Below are positions 46,974 through 54,948 of a DNA stretch of 64,000 nt, piece after piece. Location: NCBI GenBank assembly GCA_029261035.1, contig JAJDCD010000006.1, positions 1-64,000 on the forward strand, written 5' to 3'. Within the stretch, counting starts at the first letter, position 1. The number at the start of each line of letters is the position of its first letter. The notes under the pieces were generated by a model that had not been told where the DNA came from, searched no databases, and was given only the letters and a program-made list of their open reading frames with translations. The position numbers and the translations under genes are program-made. Origin of the DNA: Candidatus Omnitrophota bacterium (GTDB lineage: Bacteria > Omnitrophota > Omnitrophia > Omnitrophales > JACROU01).

Positions 46974-46996
46974 AAGCCCATTGTGAGGCTTTTTTT
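46974..46996 (+). terminator. Terminator-like hairpin between lpxA and lpxI
   Basis: AAGCC (46974-46978) pairs with GGCTT (46987-46991), with a possible CA/TG extension and a following run of seven T. It lies 3 nt before the lpxI GTG, and the GTGAGG at 46983-46988, the likely lpxI Shine-Dalgarno, is inside the stem-loop. It may attenuate transcription or hide the ribosome-binding site. Confidence 0.45.
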
Positions 46997-46999
46997 ACA

Positions 47000-47842
47000 G
47001 TGAATCTATCTACATTAAAATCAAAAATTGGTGTTATTGCGGGGTATGGTGATTTACCTAAGGAAGTGTGCCGTGCTGCGAAAAAAAACGAGTATGATGT
47101 TGCTTTATGCGCGATCAAAGGAGAGGCAGATCCTGAATTAGAATCTATCGTTCCTGATAATGTTTCTTGGATAAAATTGGGAGAGCTCGGAAAACTGATT
47201 AAGTTTTTTAAGAAAAATAATATTACAGAAGCTATTTTGTGTGGGAAGATTCATAAAATTAATATTCTAAAAGGAAATGTTCTTCCTGATCTAGAAATGA
47301 TAAAAATGTTATCTGGAATTAGAACTTTTAAAGATCATAGCTTATTAGAACGCTTGTGTAACTATTTGGAATCGAGAGGGGTTAAGATAATTGATTCCAC
47401 TTATTTCATTAAGGATTTTTTTAATATTGAAGGTGTTTTAACTCGACTTAAGCCATCTACATCTGAGTGGGAAGATGTTCAGTTTGGTTTTGAAATGGCA
47501 AAACAAATTGCGGACTTAGATATTGGCCAAACTGTTGTTGTGAGAAATAAGTCTGTAGTTGCTGTAGAATCTATTGAAGGTACGGACCAAGCGATATTGC
47601 GTGGTGGGAAATTAGCTGAAGAGGGAGGGGTTGTTGTTAAAGTGGCTCGCCCAAATCAAGATATGCGTTTTGATGTTCCGACCATTGGACCAGATACACT
47701 TCAGGCGTGTCATGAAGCTAAGATTCGGGTTTTGGCCTTTGAACAAGGAAAAACTATTTTGCTTCATTCGGAAAAACTCATTGATATGGCAAATGAATTT
47801 AAAATTAAACTTATAGCATTTGAAGGAAATAATGGGATATGA
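47000..47842 (+). CDS. lpxI: UDP-2,3-diacylglucosamine pyrophosphatase LpxI (GTG start)
   Basis: Hydrolyses UDP-diacylglucosamine to lipid X; it replaces LpxH in many lineages. Family blocks are KIGVIAGYGDLPKEVCRAAK, ITEAILCGKIHKINI, GRAK-like positions in VVVRNKSVVAVESIEGTDQAILRGGKLA and DVPTIGPDTLQACHEAKIRVLAFEQGKTILL. 280 residues, normal. The only plausible start is GTG 47000. It overlaps the sigma54 activator by 4 nt. Confidence 0.92.
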   Translation: MNLSTLKSKIGVIAGYGDLPKEVCRAAKKNEYDVALCAIKGEADPELESIVPDNVSWIKLGELGKLIKFFKKNNITEAILCGKIHKINILKGNVLPDLEMIKMLSGIRTFKDHSLLERLCNYLESRGVKIIDSTYFIKDFFNIEGVLTRLKPSTSEWEDVQFGFEMAKQIADLDIGQTVVVRNKSVVAVESIEGTDQAILRGGKLAEEGGVVVKVARPNQDMRFDVPTIGPDTLQACHEAKIRVLAFEQGKTILLHSEKLIDMANEFKIKLIAFEGNNGI

Positions 47843-49410
47843 GCAGTCAAAAAAATAAGATCAAATCATCCGATAAAGAAATACCGGTTTTAAAAAGAGA
47901 AGTCTTGGAACTTACAACGTTATATGAGATTTCGCAAGCAATAGCTTCTTCATTGGATTTGTCTGTTATTTTGACGGAAATATTATCGATTCTTTCTAAA
48001 CGTATGGGGATGGAAAAAGGAACCGTTTCTTTGTTGGATATGGAGACGAATGAATTGGGAATTAATATTGCCCATGATATGAATGTTTCTCAAATTCAAA
48101 GAGGGAAGTATAAACTAGGCGAAGGTATTACAGGGAAAGTGGTTGCTGCAGGCGAGCCTATTATTGTTCCTAGTGTGGGGGATGAGCCTACATTTTTAGA
48201 TAGAACGAAGTCAAGAGGAGATCTTACTGATAAGAATTTTGCTTTTATTTGTGTTCCGATTAAATCGGATCAAAGAACCATTGGGGCGTTGAGTGTCGAT
48301 AGACATTTTGGAGAAGACCTATCTTTTGAAGAGGATTTAAGGTTGTTAACGATTATTAGTTCTGTTATAGCCCAAGCTGTGAAAATTCATGAAATGGTGG
48401 AAGAGGAGAAAGAAGAGTTAGTAAAAGAAACTCGTAAGTTGCGTTCCGAGTTGAAAAAGAAATACCGCCCTCAGAACGTGGTGGGTGAAAGCAAGAAAAT
48501 GACGGAGGTTTACTCGACGATTGATCTAGTGAGCCAGAGTAGGGCAACGGTATTACTTCGTGGAGAAAGTGGCACAGGCAAAGAGTTAGTAGCCAAAGCG
48601 ATTCATTATGCTAGTTCTAGGGCTCAAAAAGCTTTTGTTAAGGTAGCATGTGCAGCTCTTCCAGAGACATTGCTTGAAAGTGAGTTGTTTGGTCATGAAA
48701 AAGGAGCTTTTACAGGGGCTATTGCTTCCAAGAAGGGTCGGTTTGAGCTTGCTCATGAAGGCACGTTGTTTCTAGATGAGATTGGAGATGTTAGTCCTTT
48801 AATTCAGGTTAAATTGCTTCGGGTTCTTCAAGAGAGAGAATTTGAGCGTGTCGGGAGTTCTGAGACGACAAGGGTGGATGTGAGAATTATTGCCGCTACT
48901 CATAAAGATTTAGAAAAAGAAGTTAGAGAAGGTCGTTTTAGAGAAGATTTATACTATCGATTGAATGTCGTTCCAGTGTTTCTTCCTGCCCTTAGAGAAA
49001 GAAAAGAGGATATCCCTCTTTTGGTTAATTCTTTCTTGGAAAAATCATGTATTGAAAATGAGAAAAAGATTAAAAAAATAGATGATGAAGTTTGGGAACA
49101 TATTATGAATTATCCGTGGCCGGGGAATGTTCGAGAGATACAAAATGCAATTGAGAGAGCTGTGGTTCTATGTAAAGATGATGTTCTTCAAAAAGAGCAT
49201 TTTCCCTTTGAGCTTCAAGATAAAATTAGAGATATTGATCCTTTAACATTGATTGACGATGGCAGTAAATTGTCTGATATTGTTAATCAGGTAGAAGAGA
49301 GAATGATTAAGTCTGCTTTGAATAAAACGGGTGGTAATAAGCGTAAAGCGGCTAAAGATCTAGGTGTTACTGAAAGAATCCTCAGTTATAAAATTTCTAA
49401 ATTAAGCTAA
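47839..49410 (+). CDS. Sigma54-dependent transcriptional activator with N-terminal GAF domain
   Basis: NifA/NorR-type bacterial enhancer-binding protein. A GAF-like sensor spans about 30-190 (ELTTLYEISQAIASSLDLSVILTEILSILSKRM, GITGKVVAAGEPIIVPSV). A short coiled coil is followed by the AAA+ domain: GESGTGKELVAKAI (near 241), GAFTGA (near 291) that contacts sigma54, and LFLDEIGDV. A Fis-type helix-turn-helix ends the protein (NKRKAAKDLGVTERILSYKISKL). 523 residues. Full set of motifs, so likely active. It sits in the lipid A operon, coupled to lpxI (4-nt overlap). Its signal and targets are unknown. Confidence 0.91.
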   Translation: MSSQKNKIKSSDKEIPVLKREVLELTTLYEISQAIASSLDLSVILTEILSILSKRMGMEKGTVSLLDMETNELGINIAHDMNVSQIQRGKYKLGEGITGKVVAAGEPIIVPSVGDEPTFLDRTKSRGDLTDKNFAFICVPIKSDQRTIGALSVDRHFGEDLSFEEDLRLLTIISSVIAQAVKIHEMVEEEKEELVKETRKLRSELKKKYRPQNVVGESKKMTEVYSTIDLVSQSRATVLLRGESGTGKELVAKAIHYASSRAQKAFVKVACAALPETLLESELFGHEKGAFTGAIASKKGRFELAHEGTLFLDEIGDVSPLIQVKLLRVLQEREFERVGSSETTRVDVRIIAATHKDLEKEVREGRFREDLYYRLNVVPVFLPALRERKEDIPLLVNSFLEKSCIENEKKIKKIDDEVWEHIMNYPWPGNVREIQNAIERAVVLCKDDVLQKEHFPFELQDKIRDIDPLTLIDDGSKLSDIVNQVEERMIKSALNKTGGNKRKAAKDLGVTERILSYKISKLS

Positions 49411-49474
49411 TTCACAGAAAAATTCCCTTAAAAGCATTTCTTAAGAAGTTGAAAAACTCTATTTTCTTTGAAAG

Positions 49475-49492
49475 AGTAAACACCTGTTTACT
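49475..49492 (+). promoter_or_regulatory. Inverted repeat upstream of the receiver gene, possible operator
   Basis: A perfect 7-bp inverted repeat, AGTAAAC-ACCT-GTTTACT, in the 160-nt gap before the receiver gene. A TTGAAA 3 nt upstream could act as a -35. It could be a protein-binding site; no partner is known. Confidence 0.35.
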
Positions 49493-49570
49493 ACTAGCTA
49501 TTAGGATAAAGTTTAAAGTCTTTAATGTTTCAATTCGATAATAGATATAACGAATTAGGTGGAGCTATCT

Positions 49571-49951
49571 ATGAAACGAATTCTTCTTGCTGATCTAGAT
49601 CCTTACAATGCGCAAGTTCTTGAAATGGCTTTATTAGGTGAGTCTTATCATGTGACGCGTGTTCATACCCTTGAAGAATGGACTTCTGTTTTGGAAACAA
49701 AATCATTTTCTTTGATTTTAATGGATGAAAGCTTTTTAGAGATATCCAGAGAGCTATTTGCTTTGTCTAAAAAAGCATATAAAAAATTAGAGAGAACTCC
49801 TTCAATTATTATGACGATGTACCCTGAGATTATGGAACACAGGCATAAATTCTCTTTAAAAGCAAAATTTCTGCTTAAACCTTTTCAGGCTAGTGAGATG
49901 TTTTTAATGATGAAACAGGTATTTTTCGAAAAGAAAGAACTAGCTATCTAG
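49571..49951 (+). CDS. Single-domain response-regulator receiver protein
   Basis: A lone CheY-like receiver domain of 126 residues. The expected residues are present: acidic pair D8 and D10, phospho-acceptor D52 in LILMDES, T82 and K103 in the LLKPF motif. I choose ATG 49571 with AGGTGGAG upstream; the in-frame GTG at 49559 is part of that site. No output domain and no histidine kinase nearby. The 3' end overlaps lpxB on the opposite strand by 12 bp. Confidence 0.82.
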   Translation: MKRILLADLDPYNAQVLEMALLGESYHVTRVHTLEEWTSVLETKSFSLILMDESFLEISRELFALSKKAYKKLERTPSIIMTMYPEIMEHRHKFSLKAKFLLKPFQASEMFLMMKQVFFEKKELAI

Positions 49952-51100
49952 AAATTTTATAATTTGATTGGCTGCTAATTGAGCAGCATTTCCGCGTTTT
50001 AATTTTTCTCTAATTTTAAAAAACTCTTTAATTTGAGCTTCTCTTTTTTCTGAGCTGTAAAGTAGTTCAGACATAATGCGTGTGGCTTTTTCTGCAGTTA
50101 AATTTCCTTGTATGAGTTCAGGGTTGACGGGTTTTTTGGAGAGGATATTAACAATGCCTAAATAAGGAATTTTAACCAAAGCTCTTCCAATAAGATAGGT
50201 GAGAAGAGAAGTTTTGTAGACAAGGAAAAACGGTTTGTCATGAAGAGCTGTTTCGAAAGTTGCTGTTCCTGAACAAACGGCAAGAATATTGGAAGCTTTG
50301 ATAATGTTGTGATGTTGGTCGGTGTAAGCATGGATATTGATTTTCCCTTGAACATCTTTCAATATGGAATCATAGACATTGTTTTGAATGGAAGATGTTT
50401 TGGAAAGAATGAATTGAATGTTAGATTCTTTTTGCGTCATTTTTTGGGCAGACTTTAAAAGAATGGGAAGTATGCGTTTCACTTCCTTTTCTCTAGAGCC
50501 TGGCAATATGCCAATAGTAGGAATGTCTGGGGATAGAGATAGCTTTTGTCTTATAACAATTATTTCAGACTTGCTAGGCCCCCCTTTAATTTCATCGACC
50601 AAGGGATGTCCTACGTAGGAGGCTGGAATTTGATGCTCCGCATAGAAATCTTTTTCAAAAGGGAAGATAACTAGGAGTTTCTTTATGTATTTTTTTAAAA
50701 TATAAATTCGACGTTTCCCCCATGCCCACAATTGAGGGGTGATGTAGTAAATCATAGGGAACTGCAGTCGGATCTTTTTTGCAAACCGAAGATTAAAGCC
50801 AGGGAAGTCGATAAGGATGATGAGGTCGGGCTTAATTTCCTTTACTCTATCTAGCGCCATATAAAATATTTTTCTAAATTTAAGATAATTTTTTAAAACA
50901 TCTGTGAAGCCAACGGCGGAAATTTGAGTCATGTCATAATCGAGTTGGACCCCGACGGATTTCATTTGTGGGCCTCCTAAACCATAGAATTGAACATTAG
51001 GCTTAGATTGTTTAATTTCTTCTATCAGCTTACGTCCATGTAAGTCGCCAGAAGGTTCTCCTGCGATAATATATATTTTTTTAGTTTGGGAAAATGACAT
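49940..51100 (-). CDS. lpxB: Lipid-A-disaccharide synthase LpxB
   Basis: GT19 glycosyltransferase joining lipid X to UDP-diacylglucosamine. IYIIAGEPSGDLHGRKLIEEI, ISAVGFTDVL, LIILIDFPGFNLRFAKKIR, YYITPQLWAWGKRRI, GILPGSREKEVKRILP and CSGTATFETAL identify it. 386 residues, normal. Transcribed opposite to the rest of the lipid A cluster, behind the Gfo/Idh gene, and convergent with the receiver gene. Confidence 0.94.
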   Translation of the reverse strand: MSFSQTKKIYIIAGEPSGDLHGRKLIEEIKQSKPNVQFYGLGGPQMKSVGVQLDYDMTQISAVGFTDVLKNYLKFRKIFYMALDRVKEIKPDLIILIDFPGFNLRFAKKIRLQFPMIYYITPQLWAWGKRRIYILKKYIKKLLVIFPFEKDFYAEHQIPASYVGHPLVDEIKGGPSKSEIIVIRQKLSLSPDIPTIGILPGSREKEVKRILPILLKSAQKMTQKESNIQFILSKTSSIQNNVYDSILKDVQGKINIHAYTDQHHNIIKASNILAVCSGTATFETALHDKPFFLVYKTSLLTYLIGRALVKIPYLGIVNILSKKPVNPELIQGNLTAEKATRIMSELLYSSEKREAQIKEFFKIREKLKRGNAAQLAANQIIKFLDS

Positions 51101-51119
51101 GATGAGTTTTTGATTCCAA

Positions 51120-52073
51120 TTATTTTTTCATGAGAAATTCTTTATTCTCAGTTTCTGATTCTTTGATGTTGTTTAAAATTTGTAAGGCAAGGGCTAAAGC
51201 TTCTCTTGCGGCTATGTCAGGAGTTCCAAAGTTTTCTTTTCTTTGAACCTGATTAACAAAATCTTGAATTTCTTTTTTGAGAGATTCTCCTTTTTCAATA
51301 GCGATTTCTTTTTTGCTAATAGAAATGAAAGATTTTTTAAATATCTTTGCTGCTTGATCGGCATAGTCTAAAGAGATATAAGCATCGGGTTGGAAGATTC
51401 TAATTTTCCTTTGAGTTTCCGGGGTGAGCCTACTAGCTGTGATGTCGGCAATGCAACCATTTTCAAATTTAAGACGAGCGTTAGCCAAATCTTCAAACTT
51501 TGTTAAAACAGATATTCCGACAGCCTCTGAACGAAGGACTTTCATATTGACTAAGCCGAGTAAAATATCGAGGTCATGAATCATCAGATCTAAGACAACC
51601 CCACAATCCGTAATGCGACCATTGAAAGGCCCTAAGCGATGAACTTCTATAAATCGAGGATTTTTAATTATTTTAGCTATTTTCTGAAAACCCGAGTTAT
51701 AACGTTCTACGTGGCCCACTTGTAAGAGGAGATTATTATTTTTTGCAATTTCAAGAACTTCATCTGCTTCTTCTAAATTCATAGCAATTGGTTTTTCGAT
51801 AAGACAGTGAATATTATGTTCTAAAACTACTTTGGCAACAGGGTGATGGTGAGAGGTTGGGACGCAAATAGAAACCAGGTCAACTTTGTCTAAAAGAGTT
51901 CTGTAGTCTGTAGTAAAGGGAACATTGAGGTTTTTAGCAATTTCTTCTTTTGAAGGATCTGTGTCGCACACGCCAATTAGATCAATGGACTCTGAAAGTT
52001 CCTTATAAATACGGGCGTGAAACTTACCAAGATGTCCAACGCCTATTACACCTGCTCTTAATTTACTCATCAT
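51120..52073 (-). CDS. Gfo/Idh/MocA-family oxidoreductase
   Basis: NAD(P)-binding sugar oxidoreductase. The Rossmann motif is GVIGVGHLGKFHARIY; the family EKP motif is HCLIEKPIAMNLEEAD, and VGHVERYN is followed by the catalytic-type DLMIHDLDILLGL. 317 residues, normal. It is 19 nt upstream of lpxB in the same operon, so it may act on a nucleotide sugar of envelope synthesis. A GnnA-like UDP-GlcNAc 3-dehydrogenase is possible, but the partner aminotransferase GnnB is not nearby. Substrate unknown. Confidence 0.85.
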   Translation of the reverse strand: MMSKLRAGVIGVGHLGKFHARIYKELSESIDLIGVCDTDPSKEEIAKNLNVPFTTDYRTLLDKVDLVSICVPTSHHHPVAKVVLEHNIHCLIEKPIAMNLEEADEVLEIAKNNNLLLQVGHVERYNSGFQKIAKIIKNPRFIEVHRLGPFNGRITDCGVVLDLMIHDLDILLGLVNMKVLRSEAVGISVLTKFEDLANARLKFENGCIADITASRLTPETQRKIRIFQPDAYISLDYADQAAKIFKKSFISISKKEIAIEKGESLKKEIQDFVNQVQRKENFGTPDIAAREALALALQILNNIKESETENKEFLMKK

Positions 52074-52146
52074 TTATCCTAACTTTATATATTACCGTAT
52101 CTTATGGAATCTTTGTTTTTCAGGAGGACTTATAGATCAAATCTTC

Positions 52147-52175
52147 TTGAGGCCCATCACCGTGTGTGCTAGAAT
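52147..52175 (+). promoter_or_regulatory. Sigma70-type promoter of msbA
   Basis: TTGAGG at 52147-52152, a 17-nt spacer and TAGAAT at 52170-52175, with an extended -10 TG at 52167-52168. The start near 52182 gives a leader of about 80 nt before the chosen msbA ATG. It lies in the divergent gap to the minus-strand Gfo/Idh gene. Confidence 0.65.
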
Positions 52176-52207
52176 CCTTAGCTTAACTAGATGATTTTAT
52201 TATGTTT

Positions 52208-52251
52208 AAACCGTCCTGGAAAGCATATTTTACACGGACGGTTTATTTTTT
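52208..52251 (+). terminator. Terminator-like hairpin in the msbA 5' leader
   Basis: AAACCGTCC (52208-52216) pairs perfectly with GGACGGTTT (52236-52244), loop 19 nt, followed by ATTTTTT to 52251. It lies after the promoter and 10 nt before the chosen msbA ATG. Nothing upstream on this strand needs terminating, so it looks like an attenuator or a translation-controlling element. Confidence 0.6.
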
Positions 52252-52261
52252 GGGAAAAATA

Positions 52262-54004
52262 ATGGATTTATATAAAAGACTCATAGCCTATATTAAGCCC
52301 TATAAAGGGAAGTTGATATCCGCAGGATTGTTTACCCTTTTCTATTCGTTAGCAAATAGTTTGGTATCCGTGACCGTGTATGTGGTTACGAGTGGATTTA
52401 TTAATAAGAAAACGGTAAGTTTAACCATTCCTAAAACAGACTATACGATAGATTTTACGACCGCTATTATTCCTGTGGTAGTGATAGGGGTATTTTTGTT
52501 TAGAGGTGTTTTTGACTATTTGTCTAAATTCCTTATGCAGTCGGTGGGGCAACATGCAGTGATGGATGTTCGTAATGAGCTATACAGTCATTTAATTCAT
52601 CAAGACGTAGATTTTTTTAGTAAGGGAAAGACAGGGGACTTTATTTCTAGAATCATGAATGATGTCAGTCGTATCCAAGGAGCTATTACAGATGCGATGG
52701 TAGATCTTATTCGTCAGCCGATGGTTATTCTATTTAATATTCCGCTGGTTTTTTATTGGGATTATAAATTGGCTTTTATTAGTTTAATTGTATTTCCGAT
52801 GGTCGCTTTACCTATTGGGTATTTTGGGAGACGTATTCGATCCAATAGTAAACACATCCAAGAAAAGACTTCAGATGTTACCACTATTCTTCAAGAGACT
52901 TTTACGGGCATTCGTATTGTTAAAGCATTTAATATGGAGAAAAAAGAAGTTAAAAAATTCGAACGTGTTAATCGTGGGGTGTTGAGTTATACGCTTAATG
53001 TGATTCGGATAACGTTGATTCAGAAACCTATGGTTGAGGTTTTTGGAGCTATAGGAGTTGCTTTTGCTGTTTGGTATGGGTTGACGTATTTACCCTTAGA
53101 TCGTTTTACGGCTTTTGTAGCATCTCTTTTTATTCTATATGAACCACTAAAGAAGGTGAGTAAAATTAATAGTACGATTCAACAGTCTCTCGCTGCGGGA
53201 TCTCGTATTTTTGAAATCATTGATCAAAAGCCGAAGATTAAGGATTCAAAAGAAGCAAAGGTTTTTGAAGATGAAGTAACGGAAGTTGCATTCGAAGATG
53301 TTTCTTTCTCATATAAGTCGGATGTTTCTGTTTTAAACAATGTAAATTTAAAAGTACCTTCTGGAGATGTTGTTGCCATAGTGGGTTCCAGTGGATCAGG
53401 GAAGACAACATTGGTGAATTTGTTGCCGCGATACTATGATCCTACCTCAGGACAAATTAAGATTAATGGGCAAGATATTAGAAGCTTCACTCTAGAGTCC
53501 TTAAGATCTCAGATTGGCTATGTGGCTCAAGAAATTATTCTTTTTAATGATTCTGTTCGGGACAATATTTCTTATGGTCGTTCGAGTGCTTCTTTTGAAG
53601 AGATTAAGGAAGCGGCTGAGAAAGCGCATGCTCATGACTTTATTATGGAGTTACCTAACGGGTATGATACGGAGATAGGAGAGAAGGGTGTTAGTTTGTC
53701 AGGAGGACAACGGCAAAGATTGTCTATTGCTCGTGCTATTTTGAAAAACCCACCTATTCTTATTTTTGACGAAGCAACATCTATGTTAGATACAGAGAGT
53801 GAACGTGAAGTCCAGAAGGCAATAGAATACGTAATGAAAGATAGGACTGTATTTGTAATTGCGCATCGACTATCCACAATTAAAAACGCTACTAAAATTG
53901 TTGTTTTTGAAGAAGGGAAAATTGTAGAGTCCGGTACAAATGAAGAGCTTTTAAATTCAGATGGTACCTATAAGCGTTTGTATGATTTGCAATTTCATGT
54001 GTAA
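52262..54004 (+). CDS. msbA: Lipid A export ABC transporter MsbA
   Basis: Flips the lipid A-core across the inner membrane. A six-helix ABC transmembrane domain (about 1-310) is followed by the ATPase: Walker A GSSGSGKTT (near 377), signature LSGGQRQRLSIARA (near 479), Walker B ILIFDEATSMLD and the H-loop IAHRLST. 580 residues from ATG 52262, with GGGA upstream, matches MsbA length. The in-frame ATG 52202 adds 20 residues encoded by the leader hairpin and has no Shine-Dalgarno. Confidence 0.9.
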   Translation: MDLYKRLIAYIKPYKGKLISAGLFTLFYSLANSLVSVTVYVVTSGFINKKTVSLTIPKTDYTIDFTTAIIPVVVIGVFLFRGVFDYLSKFLMQSVGQHAVMDVRNELYSHLIHQDVDFFSKGKTGDFISRIMNDVSRIQGAITDAMVDLIRQPMVILFNIPLVFYWDYKLAFISLIVFPMVALPIGYFGRRIRSNSKHIQEKTSDVTTILQETFTGIRIVKAFNMEKKEVKKFERVNRGVLSYTLNVIRITLIQKPMVEVFGAIGVAFAVWYGLTYLPLDRFTAFVASLFILYEPLKKVSKINSTIQQSLAAGSRIFEIIDQKPKIKDSKEAKVFEDEVTEVAFEDVSFSYKSDVSVLNNVNLKVPSGDVVAIVGSSGSGKTTLVNLLPRYYDPTSGQIKINGQDIRSFTLESLRSQIGYVAQEIILFNDSVRDNISYGRSSASFEEIKEAAEKAHAHDFIMELPNGYDTEIGEKGVSLSGGQRQRLSIARAILKNPPILIFDEATSMLDTESEREVQKAIEYVMKDRTVFVIAHRLSTIKNATKIVVFEEGKIVESGTNEELLNSDGTYKRLYDLQFHV

Positions 54005-54046
54005 AGAAAGAAAATAGATCTTTATTTTTAAATAAGGAGGAAACAT

Positions 54047-54769
54047 ATGAGAACATCTAATCCAGCACTCAATAGTAAGGCCTTTCAAAATTTAACATCT
54101 ACTTCAGATCAGAAAATGACGATTCAAGGGACAATCAATAAGACTGCTTTGTCCTTATTTATCCTTATGGCTTCAGCAGCTTGGGTTTGGTCTAAAACAA
54201 CATCAGGGGTGATCCCGCCTGTTGTGTGGCTCGGAGCTTTGGGGGGCTTTGTAGTGGCTATTATTACGGTATTCAAAAAAGAGTGGGCGCCTATTACGAC
54301 TCCTATTTATGCCGCTCTAGAAGGATTGTTTTTAGGAGCTATTTCAGCAATATTTGAAATGCAGTTTCCTGGCATTGTGATCCAGGCTGTAGCGTTGACT
54401 TTCGGGACAATGTTTTCGTTACTTTTCATGTATCAAACACGTATCATAAAAGTGACCCAGAATTTTAGAATGGGTGTTTTTGCCGCAACAGGAGCTATCG
54501 CGTTATTTTATATAATGAGTATGGTTCTCGGTTTTTTTGGCATTCGAATTCCTTTTATCCATGAAGGTGGGCTGTTAGGTATTGGGTTTAGTCTTTTTGT
54601 CGTTACTATTGCGGCATTAAACCTTGTTTTGGATTTTGATTTTATTGAGCAAGCTTCTGAGGCAGGAGTTCCTAAGTATATGGAGTGGTATGGTGCGTTT
54701 GGGTTATTGGTTACTCTTGTTTGGTTGTATATTGAAATACTAAGGTTATTAGGGAAGTTGAGAAGGTAG
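54047..54769 (+). CDS. Bax inhibitor-1/YccA family membrane protein
   Basis: Predicted seven-segment inner-membrane protein of the BI-1-like family, subgroup with the N-terminus RTSNPALNSKAFQ. Segments include LSLFILMASAAWVW, AALEGLFLGAISAIFE and LGIGFSLFVVTIAALNLVLDFDFIEQA with the conserved DFDFIE and the C-terminal MEWYGAFGLLVTLVWLYIEILRLL. 240 residues. Strong AAGGAGGAAA ribosome-binding site. Role (ion leak or membrane protease control) is unproven. Confidence 0.87.
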   Translation: MRTSNPALNSKAFQNLTSTSDQKMTIQGTINKTALSLFILMASAAWVWSKTTSGVIPPVVWLGALGGFVVAIITVFKKEWAPITTPIYAALEGLFLGAISAIFEMQFPGIVIQAVALTFGTMFSLLFMYQTRIIKVTQNFRMGVFAATGAIALFYIMSMVLGFFGIRIPFIHEGGLLGIGFSLFVVTIAALNLVLDFDFIEQASEAGVPKYMEWYGAFGLLVTLVWLYIEILRLLGKLRR

Positions 54770-54787
54770 AAGAGAGTACGTTGTGGC

Positions 54788-54812
54788 GGCGAGGATATTA
54801 TCCTAGCCTTTT
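54788..54812 (+). terminator. Intrinsic terminator after the BI-1 gene
   Basis: GGCgAGGAT (54788-54796) pairs with ATCCTaGCC (54800-54808) with one G-A mismatch and a 3-nt loop, followed by TTTT. Confidence 0.55.
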
Positions 54813-54843
54813 ACGGTAACCAATTTTAGGTTGTGGAGAGGGG

Positions 54844-54876
54844 TAAGAAAATAGGACATCGAGCCCTATTTTCTTA
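54844..54876. terminator. 12-bp perfect hairpin, second terminator
   Basis: TAAGAAAATAGG (54844-54855) pairs exactly with CCTATTTTCTTA (54865-54876), loop 9 nt. The A/T-rich arms can give a U-tract on either strand. Confidence 0.5.
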
Positions 54877-54895
54877 TAAAGTTTTAAGGTGCTTC

Positions 54896-54924
54896 TTGAC
54901 AATTCTTCTGCACTTTGTTATGTT
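54896..54924 (+). promoter_or_regulatory. Sigma70-type promoter of the pyr operon
   Basis: TTGACA at 54896-54901 (perfect -35), a 17-nt spacer and TATGTT at 54919-54924 with a TG at 54916-54917. The transcript would start near 54931, about 190 nt before pyrR. Confidence 0.75.
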
Positions 54925-54948
54925 TATGGATACGCATTAGTTAAATTT

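Noticed and set aside
52202-52261. 20-residue N-terminal extension of MsbA
   Set aside because: No Shine-Dalgarno, poor similarity, and the segment encodes the terminator-like hairpin. Kept only as an alternative start.
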